Assembly: GCA_029861955.1 (NCBI GenBank)
Contig: JAOTYK010000015.1
Location: 1-64,000, forward strand
Direction: 5' to 3'
DNA from: Acidobacteriota bacterium
Lineage (GTDB): Bacteria; Acidobacteriota; Polarisedimenticolia; Polarisedimenticolales; Polarisedimenticolaceae
DNA: 64,000 nucleotides
Shown here: positions 44,368 through 54,804 of the stretch, one piece after another
Layout of the letters: every line of letters begins with the position of its first letter
Numbering within the stretch: the stretch's first letter is position 1
The notes under the pieces: generated by a model
What the model was told of the DNA's origin: nothing
The model's database searches: none
The model's input: only the letters and a program-made list of their open reading frames with translations
Position numbers and translations under genes: made by a program

Positions 44368-44984
44368 CCGCATCCGCGCCGCCACGCGCCAACTTCATTC
44401 GACGCCTCTATGACTGGGTCCTGAAGTGGGCCGAACATCGTCACGCTCAGTCGGCTCTCTTCATCATGGCGTTTGCCGAGGCATCGTTCTTCCTTGTTCC
44501 TCCGGACGTCCTACTGATGGCCATGTCGGTCGCGCGTCCTCTTCGCGCGTTCCGTTTCGCAGCGATCGCAACGGTGGGTTCCGTGACCGGAGGGCTTGCC
44601 GGCTACGCCATCGGATGGGGACTCTGGGGAAGCCTCGAACCCTTTGCGTACGAGCATCTAGGCCTGCTCGGTTTGACGCCCTCGAACTTCGCGCACGTTC
44701 AAGCGATGTATGCCGACAACGCTTTCGTCTCACTGTTCGTGGCCGGTTTTACGCCAATCCCATTTAAGGTATTCACGATCGCAGCCGGCGTCTTCGGCAT
44801 CCCGCTTCCGGTGTTCGTGCTGGCATCGATCATCGGACGAGGCAGTCGCTTCTTCCTGGTCGGTGGACTGATCCGCGTTCTGGGTCCCACGGTGAAGCCG
44901 TGGCTCGAGCGTCACCTGGGATGGTTGACCGTGATCTTCAGCATCCTGTTGATCGGTGGCATGCTATTGCTGGCCCGGCTCTAG
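44364..44984 (+). CDS. YqaA-type VTT/DedA-family membrane protein
   Basis: 206 residues with several membrane segments (about 33-55, 66-92, 120-150 and 180-200). Conserved features of the SNARE-associated/VTT fold are seen: EASFFLVPPDVLLM, GGLAGYAIGWGLWG and the FTPIPFKVFTIAAG re-entrant region. Members are proposed to move lipids across membranes. It is translationally coupled to pcm; surE-pcm-yqaA may form a stress or repair unit. Confidence 0.85.
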   Translation: MTASAPPRANFIRRLYDWVLKWAEHRHAQSALFIMAFAEASFFLVPPDVLLMAMSVARPLRAFRFAAIATVGSVTGGLAGYAIGWGLWGSLEPFAYEHLGLLGLTPSNFAHVQAMYADNAFVSLFVAGFTPIPFKVFTIAAGVFGIPLPVFVLASIIGRGSRFFLVGGLIRVLGPTVKPWLERHLGWLTVIFSILLIGGMLLLARL

Positions 44985-45005
44985 ACGGTAAGGGGATCGG
45001 CTGGA

Positions 45006-45035
45006 TTGGCAGCAGGGCCCTCATGTTGGTACTAT
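45006..45035 (+). promoter_or_regulatory. Promoter for tRNA-Pro(CGG)
   Basis: TTGGCA (45006-45011), an 18-base spacer and TACTAT (45030-45035). Transcription would start near 45042, only about 13 bases before the mature tRNA. Confidence 0.5.
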
Positions 45036-45054
45036 TTGCGGGATTCAAGAGGGT

Positions 45055-45133
<79 letters not shown>

Positions 45134-45155
45134 CTTGAAATCCTCTTACCGGATC

Positions 45156-45974
45156 ATGTCTCCCAAACCTCAGCAACGGAACTGGCTGGCGGAACTCGAG
45201 CGGGCCTACACGCCTCGGGGGCGCGATGCGTCGGGTCGGTTTGTCATCGAGGGTTGGCGTCTTCACGAGCGTGCACTCCGCGCAGGTCAAGAACCGGTTG
45301 CGGTATTCATCGGTGCAGCCGCAAGGCGTGACACCGACGAGGCTCGACAGGCTCTTGTTGCGAGACTCGAGGAACGGGGCATCCCGATCGTCGACCTTGA
45401 CGAATCGTCCCTTCAGCGTCTGGTCGGGGCAAGGGGGCAGGGCGAACTGTTGGGGTTGATGCCGATTCCTCCGGCGCCACAGATCGGAGAGCTTGTGCAG
45501 GCCGGTACGGTTCGACTCCTCGTCTGCAGCCAGCTCGAGGATCCCGGAAACGCAGGCGCATTGATACGAACCGCGCTGGCCTCAGGTATCACCGGGGTCG
45601 TCGCGGTAGGTGGGACGGACCCGTTCCATCCACGAGCCGTCCGTGTCTCTCGCGGAAGCGTGTTTCGAATTCCGATCGTCCGCGTTCCCGAGGCGACCGA
45701 GGTCCTGGACCTTCTTCAGGCGCACGAGATCGTCTCGTACGGGGCCGTCTCACGGGGTGGCACGCCTCTGCCCGACGTTCCCGTGCCGACCGCGTCCTGG
45801 GCCGTCTGGATGGGGTCAGAGTCCCAGGGACTCCCCAGGACACTCATCGAGCGACTCGAGCATCGTCTCAGTATTCCGATGGGGGACGCCATCGACTCGT
45901 ATTCCGTCCATGCCGCGGCGGCAATCGTGCTGTACGCGCTGGGTTCCTTGCAGCCCCGCCAAGGGAGTGTGTAG
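45156..45974 (+). CDS. SpoU/TrmH-family RNA 2'-O-methyltransferase
   Basis: 272 residues. An N-terminal substrate-binding domain ([16 protein letters not shown]) precedes the SPOUT knot with its three motifs: [32 protein letters not shown], and the C-terminal [14 protein letters not shown] ... [25 protein letters not shown]. The order fits the RlmB or TsnR type that methylates 23S rRNA. The target nucleotide cannot be told. Start ATG 45156; a TTG at 45135 lies only four bases from the tRNA. Confidence 0.88.
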   Translation: MSPKPQQRNWLAELERAYTPRGRDASGRFVIEGWRLHERALRAGQEPVAVFIGAAARRDTDEARQALVARLEERGIPIVDLDESSLQRLVGARGQGELLGLMPIPPAPQIGELVQAGTVRLLVCSQLEDPGNAGALIRTALASGITGVVAVGGTDPFHPRAVRVSRGSVFRIPIVRVPEATEVLDLLQAHEIVSYGAVSRGGTPLPDVPVPTASWAVWMGSESQGLPRTLIERLEHRLSIPMGDAIDSYSVHAAAAIVLYALGSLQPRQGSV

Positions 45975-45975
45975 G

Positions 45976-46548
45976 ATGCCCCGCGCCTCCAAAACGGTTG
46001 CGAACCATTGTGGGAACCCGATGCTGCTGACCGATCTCAAGAAATCGATTCGTCGAGTGGACGATTTCCCGAAGCCGGGCATTCGGTTCTACGATCTCTC
46101 AACGCTCTTCAGAGACGGGAAGGCGTTCGGCGTCGCCATCGACAAGATGGTAGAGCGCTACCGTGACCAACCGATCGACGCCATCGCCGGCATCGAGGCC
46201 CGTGGGTTCGTGATCGCTGCGGCGCTGGCCCACAAACTGGAACTCGGAATCATCATGGTCCGAAAGGTCGGTAAGCTGCCGCATGTCACCGAGAGGGAGA
46301 CCTACTCCCTGGAATACGGTGAGGCCGAGATCGAAATTCATCGGGATGCCGTCGAACCCGGTGAGCGTGTGATCATCGTCGATGATGTCCTGGCGACCGG
46401 TGGCACGGCGTCCGCCGCAGGACGCCTCGTCAAGACACTCGGTGGAAGAGTGGACGGATACGCGTTCCTCGCCGAATTGGATTTTCTTTCGGGGCGGGGG
46501 AGGCTGGAACCGGAGCCGGTCTTCAGCCTCTTGCGTTACGATTCATGA
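45976..46548 (+). CDS. apt: Adenine phosphoribosyltransferase
   Basis: Salvages adenine to AMP using PRPP. The PRPP-binding motif VIIVDDVLATGGTASAAG lies near residues 133-150. DFPKPGIRFYDLSTLF and GIEARGFVIAAALA are APT signatures. With the ATG at 45976 (behind GGGAG) the protein has 190 residues; starting at 46021 gives 175, closer to the usual length. It is one base after the methyltransferase stop. Confidence 0.92.
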   Translation: MPRASKTVANHCGNPMLLTDLKKSIRRVDDFPKPGIRFYDLSTLFRDGKAFGVAIDKMVERYRDQPIDAIAGIEARGFVIAAALAHKLELGIIMVRKVGKLPHVTERETYSLEYGEAEIEIHRDAVEPGERVIIVDDVLATGGTASAAGRLVKTLGGRVDGYAFLAELDFLSGRGRLEPEPVFSLLRYDS

Positions 46549-46573
46549 ACACATTGTGGAAAACGGCCGGGAT

Positions 46574-46650
46574 GGGCCTGTAGCTCAGTTGGATAGAGCA
46601 GGACTCTCCTAAAGTCAAGGTCGGGGGTTCGACTCCCTCCAGGCCCACCA
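46574..46650 (+). tRNA. tRNA-Arg, anticodon CCT
   Basis: 77-base tRNA with encoded CCA. The acceptor GGGCCTG pairs perfectly with CAGGCCC. The anticodon loop CTCCTAA has anticodon CCT at 46608-46610 (reads AGG). The outermost anticodon-stem pair is G-A rather than Watson-Crick, leaving four good pairs. The T arm is GGGGGTTCGACTCCC. Confidence 0.93.
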
Positions 46651-46669
46651 GTCGAGACGGAGCGAGAAA

Positions 46670-47341
46670 ATGGCGAAAGGTCTTTCGAGAAAAGAGCTGA
46701 AGCAAGACGAGATCAAGGAAGCGGCGTTCGAGCTGGGACACTGGATCGAGGAGCACCTCAAGACGCTGTTGATCGGCGTCGGTGCGGTCGTCGTCGTCGC
46801 GGCACTGGTCGGAGGGGGATTCTGGCTCAAGCACCGAAGTCTTGCGGATGCCCGCGCGCGGGTCTCTGTTGCTATCGACACTTACGGCGACCTGGAACAA
46901 TCCGGATTTGTCGATGGCGCTGCCCTGGAGGCGCTCACCGCGGATTTCAAGGAACTTTCGGGTTCCAGCGCTCCGGGTAAAATGGCGACCTACTATCAGG
47001 CCCTCGCCCTGGCTGAAGCGGATCGTCGGGACGACGCGATCGCGCTGCTCGAACCGCTCACGGCATCGACGGTCGAGCCAAAGACACTGATGGCCGCTGC
47101 GGTTCGTTTTCTGGGAGAGTGCTACATGCGCTCGGGCCGCGATGACGAGGCGGTGGCGCTGCTGGAGAAGCAACTGACGGCAGACGGATCCCTTGCTCCG
47201 GAGCTTGCGCTTCTTGAGTTGGCCCGTATCGCTCGAGCGAATGGCCAGATCGAAACGGCCACCGATTATCTCAAACGAATCCGGGACGAGTACCCCGAAA
47301 CCGCCGCGGCGCAGGAAGCCAGCGGTCTCCTGGGTACGTAG
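46670..47341 (+). CDS. YfgM-like membrane-anchored TPR protein
   Basis: 223 residues. The charged N-terminus (KGLSRKELKQDEIKEAAFE) is followed by one membrane helix at about 35-55 (LLIGVGAVVVVAALVGGGFW) and a periplasmic TPR region (YYQALALAEADRRDDAIALLE; RFLGECYMRSGRDDEAVALLE). It resembles YfgM, an ancillary SecYEG/periplasmic chaperone-network protein. It begins 19 bases after the tRNA-Arg and converges with ssb. Confidence 0.78.
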   Translation: MAKGLSRKELKQDEIKEAAFELGHWIEEHLKTLLIGVGAVVVVAALVGGGFWLKHRSLADARARVSVAIDTYGDLEQSGFVDGAALEALTADFKELSGSSAPGKMATYYQALALAEADRRDDAIALLEPLTASTVEPKTLMAAAVRFLGECYMRSGRDDEAVALLEKQLTADGSLAPELALLELARIARANGQIETATDYLKRIRDEYPETAAAQEASGLLGT

Positions 47342-47350
47342 AGCGGGACT

Positions 47351-47782
47351 CTAGAACGGAATATCGTCTTCGCTGTAGCCGGGCGCATCGCCCGAGCCTG
47401 CAGCGGGAGCCGCACCGGCCGCAGCGGGCACGTCCGCCCTGGCGCCGTCCGGGCGCGCGCCGAGGGCCTGCACACGTTGCGCGCGTACTTCGGTGGTGTA
47501 GCGCTTGTTGCCGTCACGGTCGGTCCACTCCCGCGTCTGCAGGGAGCCTTCGATGTAGACCTGACGTCCCTTCTTGAGGTATTCGCCGACAAATTCGGCC
47601 TGCTTCGCCCAGACCACGATCCGATGCCACTCGGTCTTTTCCTTCTTCTCTCCCGAGGGATCCGACCAACGCTCCGTCGTGGCCATGGTGAAGTTGGCAA
47701 CCGGCGTTCCTCCGGTGGTGTAACGGATCTCGGGATCCTTTCCAAGATTCCCGATCAGGATGACTTTGTTGATGCTTGCCAT
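47351..47782 (-). CDS. ssb: Single-stranded DNA-binding protein
   Basis: 143 residues. The OB fold opens [19 protein letters not shown] and includes [19 protein letters not shown] and [17 protein letters not shown] low-complexity Gly/Ala/Pro linker leads to the acidic protein-docking tip DDIPF. The ATG at 47782 has GGAGT upstream; earlier in-frame starts would extend through the promoter. It is divergent from dtd. Confidence 0.96.
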   Translation of the reverse strand: MASINKVILIGNLGKDPEIRYTTGGTPVANFTMATTERWSDPSGEKKEKTEWHRIVVWAKQAEFVGEYLKKGRQVYIEGSLQTREWTDRDGNKRYTTEVRAQRVQALGARPDGARADVPAAAGAAPAAGSGDAPGYSEDDIPF

Positions 47783-47823
47783 GAGTGACTCCGTGCGACG
47801 TTCAGGCTGAATGGGAAGACGAT

Positions 47824-47829
47824 AGTATA
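47824..47829 (-). promoter_or_regulatory. -10 element for ssb
   Basis: On the minus strand TATACT lies 41 bases before the ssb ATG; the -35 region is poor. The 133-base divergent gap to dtd otherwise holds no gene. Confidence 0.4.
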
Positions 47830-47915
47830 CCGTTGGCACGGGGAAAACCGAAGAGAACCGATCGTGGGTTTCGACCCAGAAACCGGCGTGGGGGCGGTTT
47901 GCGGGAGGTAGCTCG

Positions 47916-48372
47916 ATGAAAGCGTTGATCCAGCGGGTCCGAACGGCGAGCGTGCGGGTTGCCGGGGCGACGATCGCCGGCATCGACCACGGCATCCTCG
48001 TGCTCCTGGGCGTGGAAATCGGCGATGACGTGGCCGACGCCGTTCGATTGGCGGAACGGACCGTCCACCTGAGGATCTTCCCCGACGATCAGGGCAAGAT
48101 GAACAACGATCTGGTCGGCTCCGGCGGACAGGCCCTGGTCGTGTCGCAGTTCACGTTGCTGGCTGATACCCGGCGGGGGCGTCGGCCGTCGTATACTCGG
48201 GCAGCCGCTCCCGGAGTTGCCGAGGCGTTGTACGAGCGTTACGCCCGGGCAATAGCGGATCTCGGAGTGCGGGTCGAACGCGGGCAGTTTCGTGCGATGA
48301 TGGATGTAGAGTTGGTCAACGATGGACCGGTCACCTTGATGCTGGAGTCCGTCGGGAGAGGGGACGAGGGTC

Positions 48373-48383
<11 letters not shown>
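47916..48383 (+). CDS. dtd: D-aminoacyl-tRNA deacylase
   Basis: Removes D-amino acids (and Gly from tRNA-Ala) mischarged on tRNAs. 155 residues with both active-site motifs, VSQFTLLAD and [11 protein letters not shown], plus [11 protein letters not shown] at the N-terminus. The ATG has a GGGAGGT ribosome site. Its end overlaps the xerD start by 11 bases. Confidence 0.95.
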
Positions 48384-49255
<872 letters not shown>

Positions 49256-49263
<8 letters not shown>

Positions 49264-50221
49264 CCAACCCGCCGGCCGGTTGCTGGCGCGGTTGCGACCG
49301 ACCCAACGAACATTTCTCGGCGACGTCGATCGAGTGGACGACGGTGTAGGTGGGCGGTGCTTTCTCGTCGGCGGTGCGATCCGTGACCTGCTGCTCGATC
49401 GTGAACCGCTGGATCTCGATCTCATCGTCGAGGACGACATCGAAGCGGTGATTCGTCGCCTCGAGTCTTCCTACCCGATGAACGTCGAACGCATCACCCC
49501 ACGCTTCGGAACCGCGCGTTGTGATGTCGACGGTGTCGGCATCGTCGATCTGGCCCAGCCGCGGAGCGAGGTCTATGCAAGACCGGGGGCGTTGCCGGAT
49601 GTCAGTCCCGGTTCACTCGAACACGATCTTGCGCGTCGTGATTTTTCGATCAACGCCATCGCCTGCCGCGCCAACGGGGAGGGAGCACTTCTCGATCCTC
49701 ACGAGGGCGTGGCGGATATCGAGGCTCGAACCCTGCGGGCCCTTCACGACCGATCCATGCTCGATGACCCGACACGGATGCTTCGCGCGGCTCGCTACGG
49801 CGTCCGTCTCGGATTGCGTCCGAGCGACGCTCTCCGCCAATCTATGCAACAGGCGATTGCCGCAGGTGTGCTTTTCGAGATCTCCGCAAGCCGTCGATCA
49901 AGAGAGCTACAGTTACTCTGGCGAGGTCCCCGGGTCATCGCGTCCGCGGAAACGCTGGTTCAGTTCGGGCTGTGGGAGCCGCTGTTCGCGTGCGAGGCCC
50001 CGTCCGAGGCCGAGTTGGACGCTCTCCGCCTCCTCGCGGAGCGCTGGCCCGATCCTGAGAGTCGCTGGGTCGCCATCCTGGCCCTGATCCCTGCGCGGCG
50101 TGGTGCGACCGTACGCGACGCGATCTTGAGAAACTACGAGTTTCCGCGTTCGCTTCGTTCTCTTCTCACGAGTGATCCGGACCGGCTGGAACGATGCCTT
50201 CGCGGCGACGAGCTTCCGTGA
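49256..50221 (+). CDS. Poly(A) polymerase/tRNA nucleotidyltransferase head-domain protein
   Basis: 321 residues. The nucleotidyltransferase motif GGAIRDLLLDREPLDLDLIV (near 39-58) supplies the catalytic Asp pair. DLARRDFSINAIA and DDPTRMLRAARYGVRLGL are further hallmarks of the class II CCA-adding/poly(A) polymerase family. The C-terminal HD phosphohydrolase domain is absent. The three tRNAs here encode their own CCA, so this protein may repair CCA ends or tail RNA. The GTG start overlaps the xerD stop. Confidence 0.82.
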
Positions 50222-50286
50222 AGCTTGACAGGTCTGCGGAGCATCGATTATCCCTGTTGGGTCCGTTGCCGGATCGAGAGGAGTCC

Positions 50287-51234
50287 ATGGGCGAAAACAG
50301 CTTTGAAGAGCCGATCCTGGACCTCGAGCGACGTATCGAATCTCTCTCCGGTGTCGGCGATGACGACGCGACGGAACAGCAGCGAATCGAGCTTCAACGA
50401 CAATTGGCCTCCATGCGGGAGACGATCTTCGCGTCGCTGTCTCCGTGGCAGAAGACGCTCGTGGCTCGCCACCCTCGACGCCCGTACACGCTGAACTACA
50501 TCGAACAGATGATCGAAGGGTTTGGCGAGATTCACGGGGATCGTAAGTATGCGGACGATCCCGCGATCGTCTGCGGGTTCGGACGGTTTCGCGGTACACC
50601 TGTCCTCGTGGTCGGACATCAGAAGGGTCGCGACACCAAGGAGAAGATTCGGCGGAACTTCGGGATGCCGCGCCCCGAGGGTTATCGAACGGCCATTCGC
50701 GCCATGCGTCTCGCGGAGAAGTTTCGTCGCCCGATCATCACGTTCATCGATACTCCGGGCGCGTATCCCGGTATCGGTGCGGAAGAGCGCGGGCAGGCCG
50801 AGGCGATCGCTTTCAACCTTCGAGAGATGGCCAAGCTGACGGTACCGGTCATCGCCACGGTCACCGGCGAAGGGGGCAGCGGCGGCGCGCTAGCCCTCGG
50901 CGTCGGAAACCGGGTCAACATGCTGGAGTTCGCGATCTACTCGGTCATCAGCCCCGAGGGGTGTGCGGCGATCCTCTGGCGGGACCCGCAAAAGAACCGG
51001 GAGGCCGCCGAGGCGATGGGGATAACGGCCCAGGACCTTCTGAAGTTCGACATCATCGACGAGATCGTTCCCGAGGTGACCGGAGGCGCCCATGTGGATC
51101 CTGTCGAACAGGCGCGGCGTCTGGGAGACGTCCTCGAGCGACAGTTGGCGGAGCTGACGCCGTTGGATGGAGAGGCGCTGGTGCGGGGACGCTACGATCG
51201 ATTCCGTCGACTCGGGGTCATCGACGTCGGCTAG
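50287..51234 (+). CDS. accA: Acetyl-CoA carboxylase carboxyltransferase subunit alpha
   Basis: 315 residues. Forms malonyl-CoA with AccD. LDLERRIESL opens the protein. HPRRPYTLNYIEQM, RNFGMPRPEGYRTAIRAM, TPGAYPGIGAEERGQAEAIA and GEGGSGGALALGVG are strongly conserved. I use the ATG at 50287, because AGGAG lies just upstream; the frame is open further upstream inside the previous gene. The stop shares the sequence CTAG with the convergent mazG stop. Confidence 0.96.
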   Translation: MGENSFEEPILDLERRIESLSGVGDDDATEQQRIELQRQLASMRETIFASLSPWQKTLVARHPRRPYTLNYIEQMIEGFGEIHGDRKYADDPAIVCGFGRFRGTPVLVVGHQKGRDTKEKIRRNFGMPRPEGYRTAIRAMRLAEKFRRPIITFIDTPGAYPGIGAEERGQAEAIAFNLREMAKLTVPVIATVTGEGGSGGALALGVGNRVNMLEFAIYSVISPEGCAAILWRDPQKNREAAEAMGITAQDLLKFDIIDEIVPEVTGGAHVDPVEQARRLGDVLERQLAELTPLDGEALVRGRYDRFRRLGVIDVG

Positions 51235-52028
51235 CCTTCGGCCTTCTTCGCGTCTTGCCACAGGGCCTCGAGGGACGCCATGTCCAACCCATCGATCGTG
51301 CGCTCGGACTCTCTGACCCGTTGCTCGACCCAACGGAAACGACGGCGAAACTTCCGGTTGGCCGCCTCGAGAGAGGCTTCGGCATCGGCATCGAGGTGAC
51401 GGGCCAGCATCGCGGTCGAGAACAGCACATCCCCCAGCTCCTCACGAACATCGTCACTTGATCCGGACTCCATCGCCTGATTCAGTTCCGCGATCTCGGA
51501 TTGCACCTGACGCATGACAGCCGCCGCGTCGGGCCAATCGAACCCCACGCGGGCCGCTCGATCGCCAAGCCGCTGAGCCTTGGGGAGGGCCGGCAGGGGA
51601 GCCGGCAAACCATCGAGGACCGATCGGAACGCCGCTCCCTCCTTCGTGGGACCCTTCTCTCTGGACTTGATCTCCTCCCAGGCCCGTAGGACGTCGGTGG
51701 ACGTCTCGGCCTTGGCATCGGCAAAAACGTGGGGATGACGTCGGATCATCTTCTCTGAGATTCCGCGGACGACGTCGGCGGCCGTGAACGCCTGGCGTTC
51801 CTTTCCGATCCGCGCCAGAAAGACGATCTGAAAGAGCAGATCGCCCAGTTCCTCCCGGAGCGCATCACAGTCGTCCCGGTCCAGGGCCTCGACCACCTCG
51901 TAGCATTCCTCGATCAGGTAGCCACGGAGGGTCGCGAAGGTCTGTTCGCGGTCCCAGGGACAGCCGTCGTCCGAGCGGAGGCGATCCATGATTTCCACCA
52001 GATTTTCAAACTTTTCCGGTGGAGCCAT
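51231..52028 (-). CDS. mazG: Nucleoside triphosphate pyrophosphohydrolase MazG
   Basis: 265 residues with two MazG repeats. The first has CPWDREQTFATLRGYLIEE and the EExxE/ExxD-type metal site (EECYEVVEAL ... REELGDLLFQIVF). The second has RVGFDWPD and DDVREELGDVLFSTAML. It hydrolyses NTPs, helping cleanse nucleotide pools and temper stringent signalling. It is convergent with accA, overlapping by three bases. Confidence 0.94.
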   Translation of the reverse strand: MAPPEKFENLVEIMDRLRSDDGCPWDREQTFATLRGYLIEECYEVVEALDRDDCDALREELGDLLFQIVFLARIGKERQAFTAADVVRGISEKMIRRHPHVFADAKAETSTDVLRAWEEIKSREKGPTKEGAAFRSVLDGLPAPLPALPKAQRLGDRAARVGFDWPDAAAVMRQVQSEIAELNQAMESGSSDDVREELGDVLFSTAMLARHLDADAEASLEAANRKFRRRFRWVEQRVRESERTIDGLDMASLEALWQDAKKAEG

Positions 52029-52203
52029 CGATTCCGTCCCTTCCTTGACTTGCCTCTGACGGGGACACAGATTTGTGATTCAGGGTCGACTATCGGTCGT
52101 CGCCAGGACCAGGGCGCGTCGTTTGGTACGGCGGAAAGCGCAATGGTACCATCCTCACCGACACCGGAATCTCTCCGGTTTCGGGCGAATTTCGGGGATG
52201 GAA

Positions 52204-52695
52204 ATGGCAGATCGTGAACGGACCCGCGGTAGCGAAAACCAGGAAGCCGGTTCCGAGATCAAGGTCACGGATCGTAGGCTCTTCACCCCGGACGGGAAGC
52301 TCCGGGAGGCGTTGGAGGAGAGCGAGGAAGAATCTTCGTCCAAACCCTCAGGGGAGGATTCCAGCGAACCGGTTGAGGCGTCCGAGACCGACACACCCGG
52401 ATTCGAACATCGATCGCTGGACGAACCGGAAGGCGTGGACTTTACGATGTTGATCAATGCCATGGCACAACCGGCACTGATCTTCCTCGGAGAGATCCCG
52501 TATCCCGGGTCGGGCAAACCGGAAGTGAATCTCGAGCAGGCCGCTCTTCAGATCGATCTGCTCGATCTACTTCGCATCCGGTGCCGCGGCAATCTCAGTC
52601 CCCAGGAAGAAGGGCTCTTGGAGCGAATGCTGTACCAGCTGCGGATGCTCTTCGTGGCGCGCAAGGGTACCCCGAGTCCCGACTCGGAGCCCTGA
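52204..52695 (+). CDS. DUF1844 family protein
   Basis: 163 residues. The N-terminal half is acidic and disordered (EESEEESSSKPSGEDSSE). The C-terminal half is a DUF1844 domain: DFTMLINAMAQPALIFLGE, then NLEQAALQIDLLDLLRIRC and LLERMLYQLRMLFV. The family is small and uncharacterised, frequent in acidobacteria and deltaproteobacteria. I take the ATG at 52204, with GGGGA upstream; an ATG two codons earlier is possible. The 170 bases before it show no other feature. Confidence 0.8.
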   Translation: MADRERTRGSENQEAGSEIKVTDRRLFTPDGKLREALEESEEESSSKPSGEDSSEPVEASETDTPGFEHRSLDEPEGVDFTMLINAMAQPALIFLGEIPYPGSGKPEVNLEQAALQIDLLDLLRIRCRGNLSPQEEGLLERMLYQLRMLFVARKGTPSPDSEP

Positions 52696-52755
52696 TCGCC
52701 CGTCCCCGCAGCCTCACGGCAATTTTCTCGCGCGAGGCATGAAGGGGACAATCGA

Positions 52756-54804
52756 GTGACGACCGCCCGGCGGGTCTGGTGCGGAATTTCGGCAGCGCGC
52801 TGTCGAAGAATCCTGCAGTTGTCACTCCTGGTCTGCTTGATGTCCACCGCCGGGCTCTCTTTCGCTCAGGAAGTTGAGACCGGTGTCATCCGCCTCGGTG
52901 GCAAGCCCAACCCATCCATCGATATTCCGACTCCCCGTGTCGAGTCGGCCAAGCGTTCGTTCGATTTTCAATCCTTCGAGACCCGCCTGGATTCTCTGTG
53001 GTTCCAGAGGAAGGCGCTCTCCGCCGACGGGCGCTTCGAAGACGCCGCCGCGATGGGCGTCCAGATCGGTAGCTTCTCCGACGAGGAGGGAGTCCATCAA
53101 CTCTCCAAGCTCTCCGGCGCGTTGCTGCGCGAGACCGAACGCTGGATCCAGGAGGGGAACTTCGATCAGGCGATGGCGACCCTGGAGCTGGCGGAGAGTT
53201 TTGACGCCGGGCACCCTCAGATCCATCGAGCACGGGCTGCAGTCCACTGGAACCGCGGGGACCATCTCGCCGCGATCGGCGATTGGTTCCGTGCGCAACG
53301 CGCGGCCGTGGTTCGATCGGTGGGGGATCTGAGTCTGCTCAATCGGATGGCGTTCCTGCTCTTGATCGCAGTCCTCGTCAGTGGCGTGGTCTTCGGCCTG
53401 ACGATGGTGTTCCGTTACCAGATTCCCTTCAGGCACGAGGTCGAGGAGTGGGTGGTTCAGCGGATGCCCGCGCATTGGTCGCGGCCGCTCGGCTGGGCGG
53501 TCCTGCTGGCACCTCTGGTGCTGTGGTTCGCCGCCGGCTGGATGATCCTGTACTGGATCGCCGCCTGCTATCGATTCATGAAGCGGGGCGAACGCATCGC
53601 CGCCGTCGTTCTTGTTCTATTGCTGGCGTTGAGCGTACCGGCCTATCGGGTCATCGTCGGCCTGTACGGCATGAGCTCGGATCCGGTCGTCCAGCACACC
53701 GTGGGTGCCGCGGACGGCGCCTATTCGCCGGAACGCATCCTCGAGATCGAGGCTCTGGCCGAGTCCTATCCCGAGGACCCGGTCTATCAGTTCCTCCTGG
53801 CGGGGTTGTACAAGAACGGTCGCTACTTCGAGGAGGCGTTCGCTTCCTATCGTCGCGCGCTGGAGTTGGACCCGACCCTCGAGCAGGCCTACGTCAACGT
53901 GGGCAACATCTTCTACACCACGGGTCAGTTCTCGGAGGCCATCGCCCAGTACAACCATGCCATCGAGGTGCAGCCGAAGATGGCGTTGGCATACTTCAAT
54001 CGTCACCTGGCTCAATCCGAGGCCTTCGACTTTGACGATTCAAGAGAATCGCTGGCCAAGGCTCGCGCCATCGACTCGAAGCAAGTGGCGGCGATCATGC
54101 AGATCGCCTCCGGCGACACGGGCGAACGATCGACCGTTCTGGACGCGGACCTGGAGACGGGATCGGTCTGGCGTGCCGCACTTGAAGGGCGCAAGCCCCG
54201 CGCCTGGGCCGGCGAGGAACCGCCCAGGGGCTCGTGGCTGACCCGACAGTTCTTGAATCCGATCACCATCGTCTCGATCCTGCTCCTCGGCCTCTTCGCG
54301 GCGCTCACGTTCTTCAGTGACCCGGAGTCGGTCGCACGCCGCTGCATCCGATGCGGTGGACCCTTCTGCCTGTACTGCAAGAGTGGTCGCGAGGGTCACG
54401 AGTATTGCAGCCAGTGTCATCATCTGTTCGTTCTTGGCGATGGGTTGGCACCCGAAGCGAAGTCCCTCAAGCTCTACGAAGTCGAACGCCATGAGCGTTG
54501 GACCCGTAGCGCACGGAAGGCGCTCTCCTGGTTCCTGCCGGGAATGGGAGCCTTACTCCGCGGTCACACGTTGCTGGGCTTCGCGCTGGTAGTCGCGTGG
54601 TTCGTCTTCTTCTTTGCCTGGCAACCGGTCGCCCTTCAGCCACTCGGTGCACTTCTGAACCTGGATCTTCGGTTCGATCTTCTTGGCACCGCGTCGTTGC
54701 CCGCCGTCTTCACGGTTCAGCCTCTGGCGCTCGTCGGGATCGTCGGGCTGGTCTCGATCTGGCTGGGTGCCAATGTGCGTCGCCGACGACGGGGGGTCGC
54801 ATAG
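52756..54804 (+). CDS. TPR membrane protein with zinc-ribbon segment
   Basis: 682 residues with a signal peptide (1-38). An extracytoplasmic helical/TPR part (about 60-195) is followed by a first block of three membrane helices (about 200-310). A second TPR block follows (about 345-430: YQFLLAGLYKNGRYFEEAFASYR; AYVNVGNIFYTTGQFSEAIAQYN, given in part), then a helix near 505-525. Next is a cysteine-rich zinc ribbon (CIRCGGPFCLYC ... CSQCHH, 532-560). Two more helices end the chain. No enzyme motif is seen. It abuts the DUF4388-pseudopilin gene, whose ATG directly follows its stop, so they probably work together. Confidence 0.68.
   Translation: MTTARRVWCGISAARCRRILQLSLLVCLMSTAGLSFAQEVETGVIRLGGKPNPSIDIPTPRVESAKRSFDFQSFETRLDSLWFQRKALSADGRFEDAAAMGVQIGSFSDEEGVHQLSKLSGALLRETERWIQEGNFDQAMATLELAESFDAGHPQIHRARAAVHWNRGDHLAAIGDWFRAQRAAVVRSVGDLSLLNRMAFLLLIAVLVSGVVFGLTMVFRYQIPFRHEVEEWVVQRMPAHWSRPLGWAVLLAPLVLWFAAGWMILYWIAACYRFMKRGERIAAVVLVLLLALSVPAYRVIVGLYGMSSDPVVQHTVGAADGAYSPERILEIEALAESYPEDPVYQFLLAGLYKNGRYFEEAFASYRRALELDPTLEQAYVNVGNIFYTTGQFSEAIAQYNHAIEVQPKMALAYFNRHLAQSEAFDFDDSRESLAKARAIDSKQVAAIMQIASGDTGERSTVLDADLETGSVWRAALEGRKPRAWAGEEPPRGSWLTRQFLNPITIVSILLLGLFAALTFFSDPESVARRCIRCGGPFCLYCKSGREGHEYCSQCHHLFVLGDGLAPEAKSLKLYEVERHERWTRSARKALSWFLPGMGALLRGHTLLGFALVVAWFVFFFAWQPVALQPLGALLNLDLRFDLLGTASLPAVFTVQPLALVGIVGLVSIWLGANVRRRRRGVA

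Noticed and set aside
46523-47173. A 216-residue minus-strand frame over tRNA-Arg and the TPR gene
   Set aside because: It is antisense to a clear tRNA and to a real TPR protein and has no recognisable domain.
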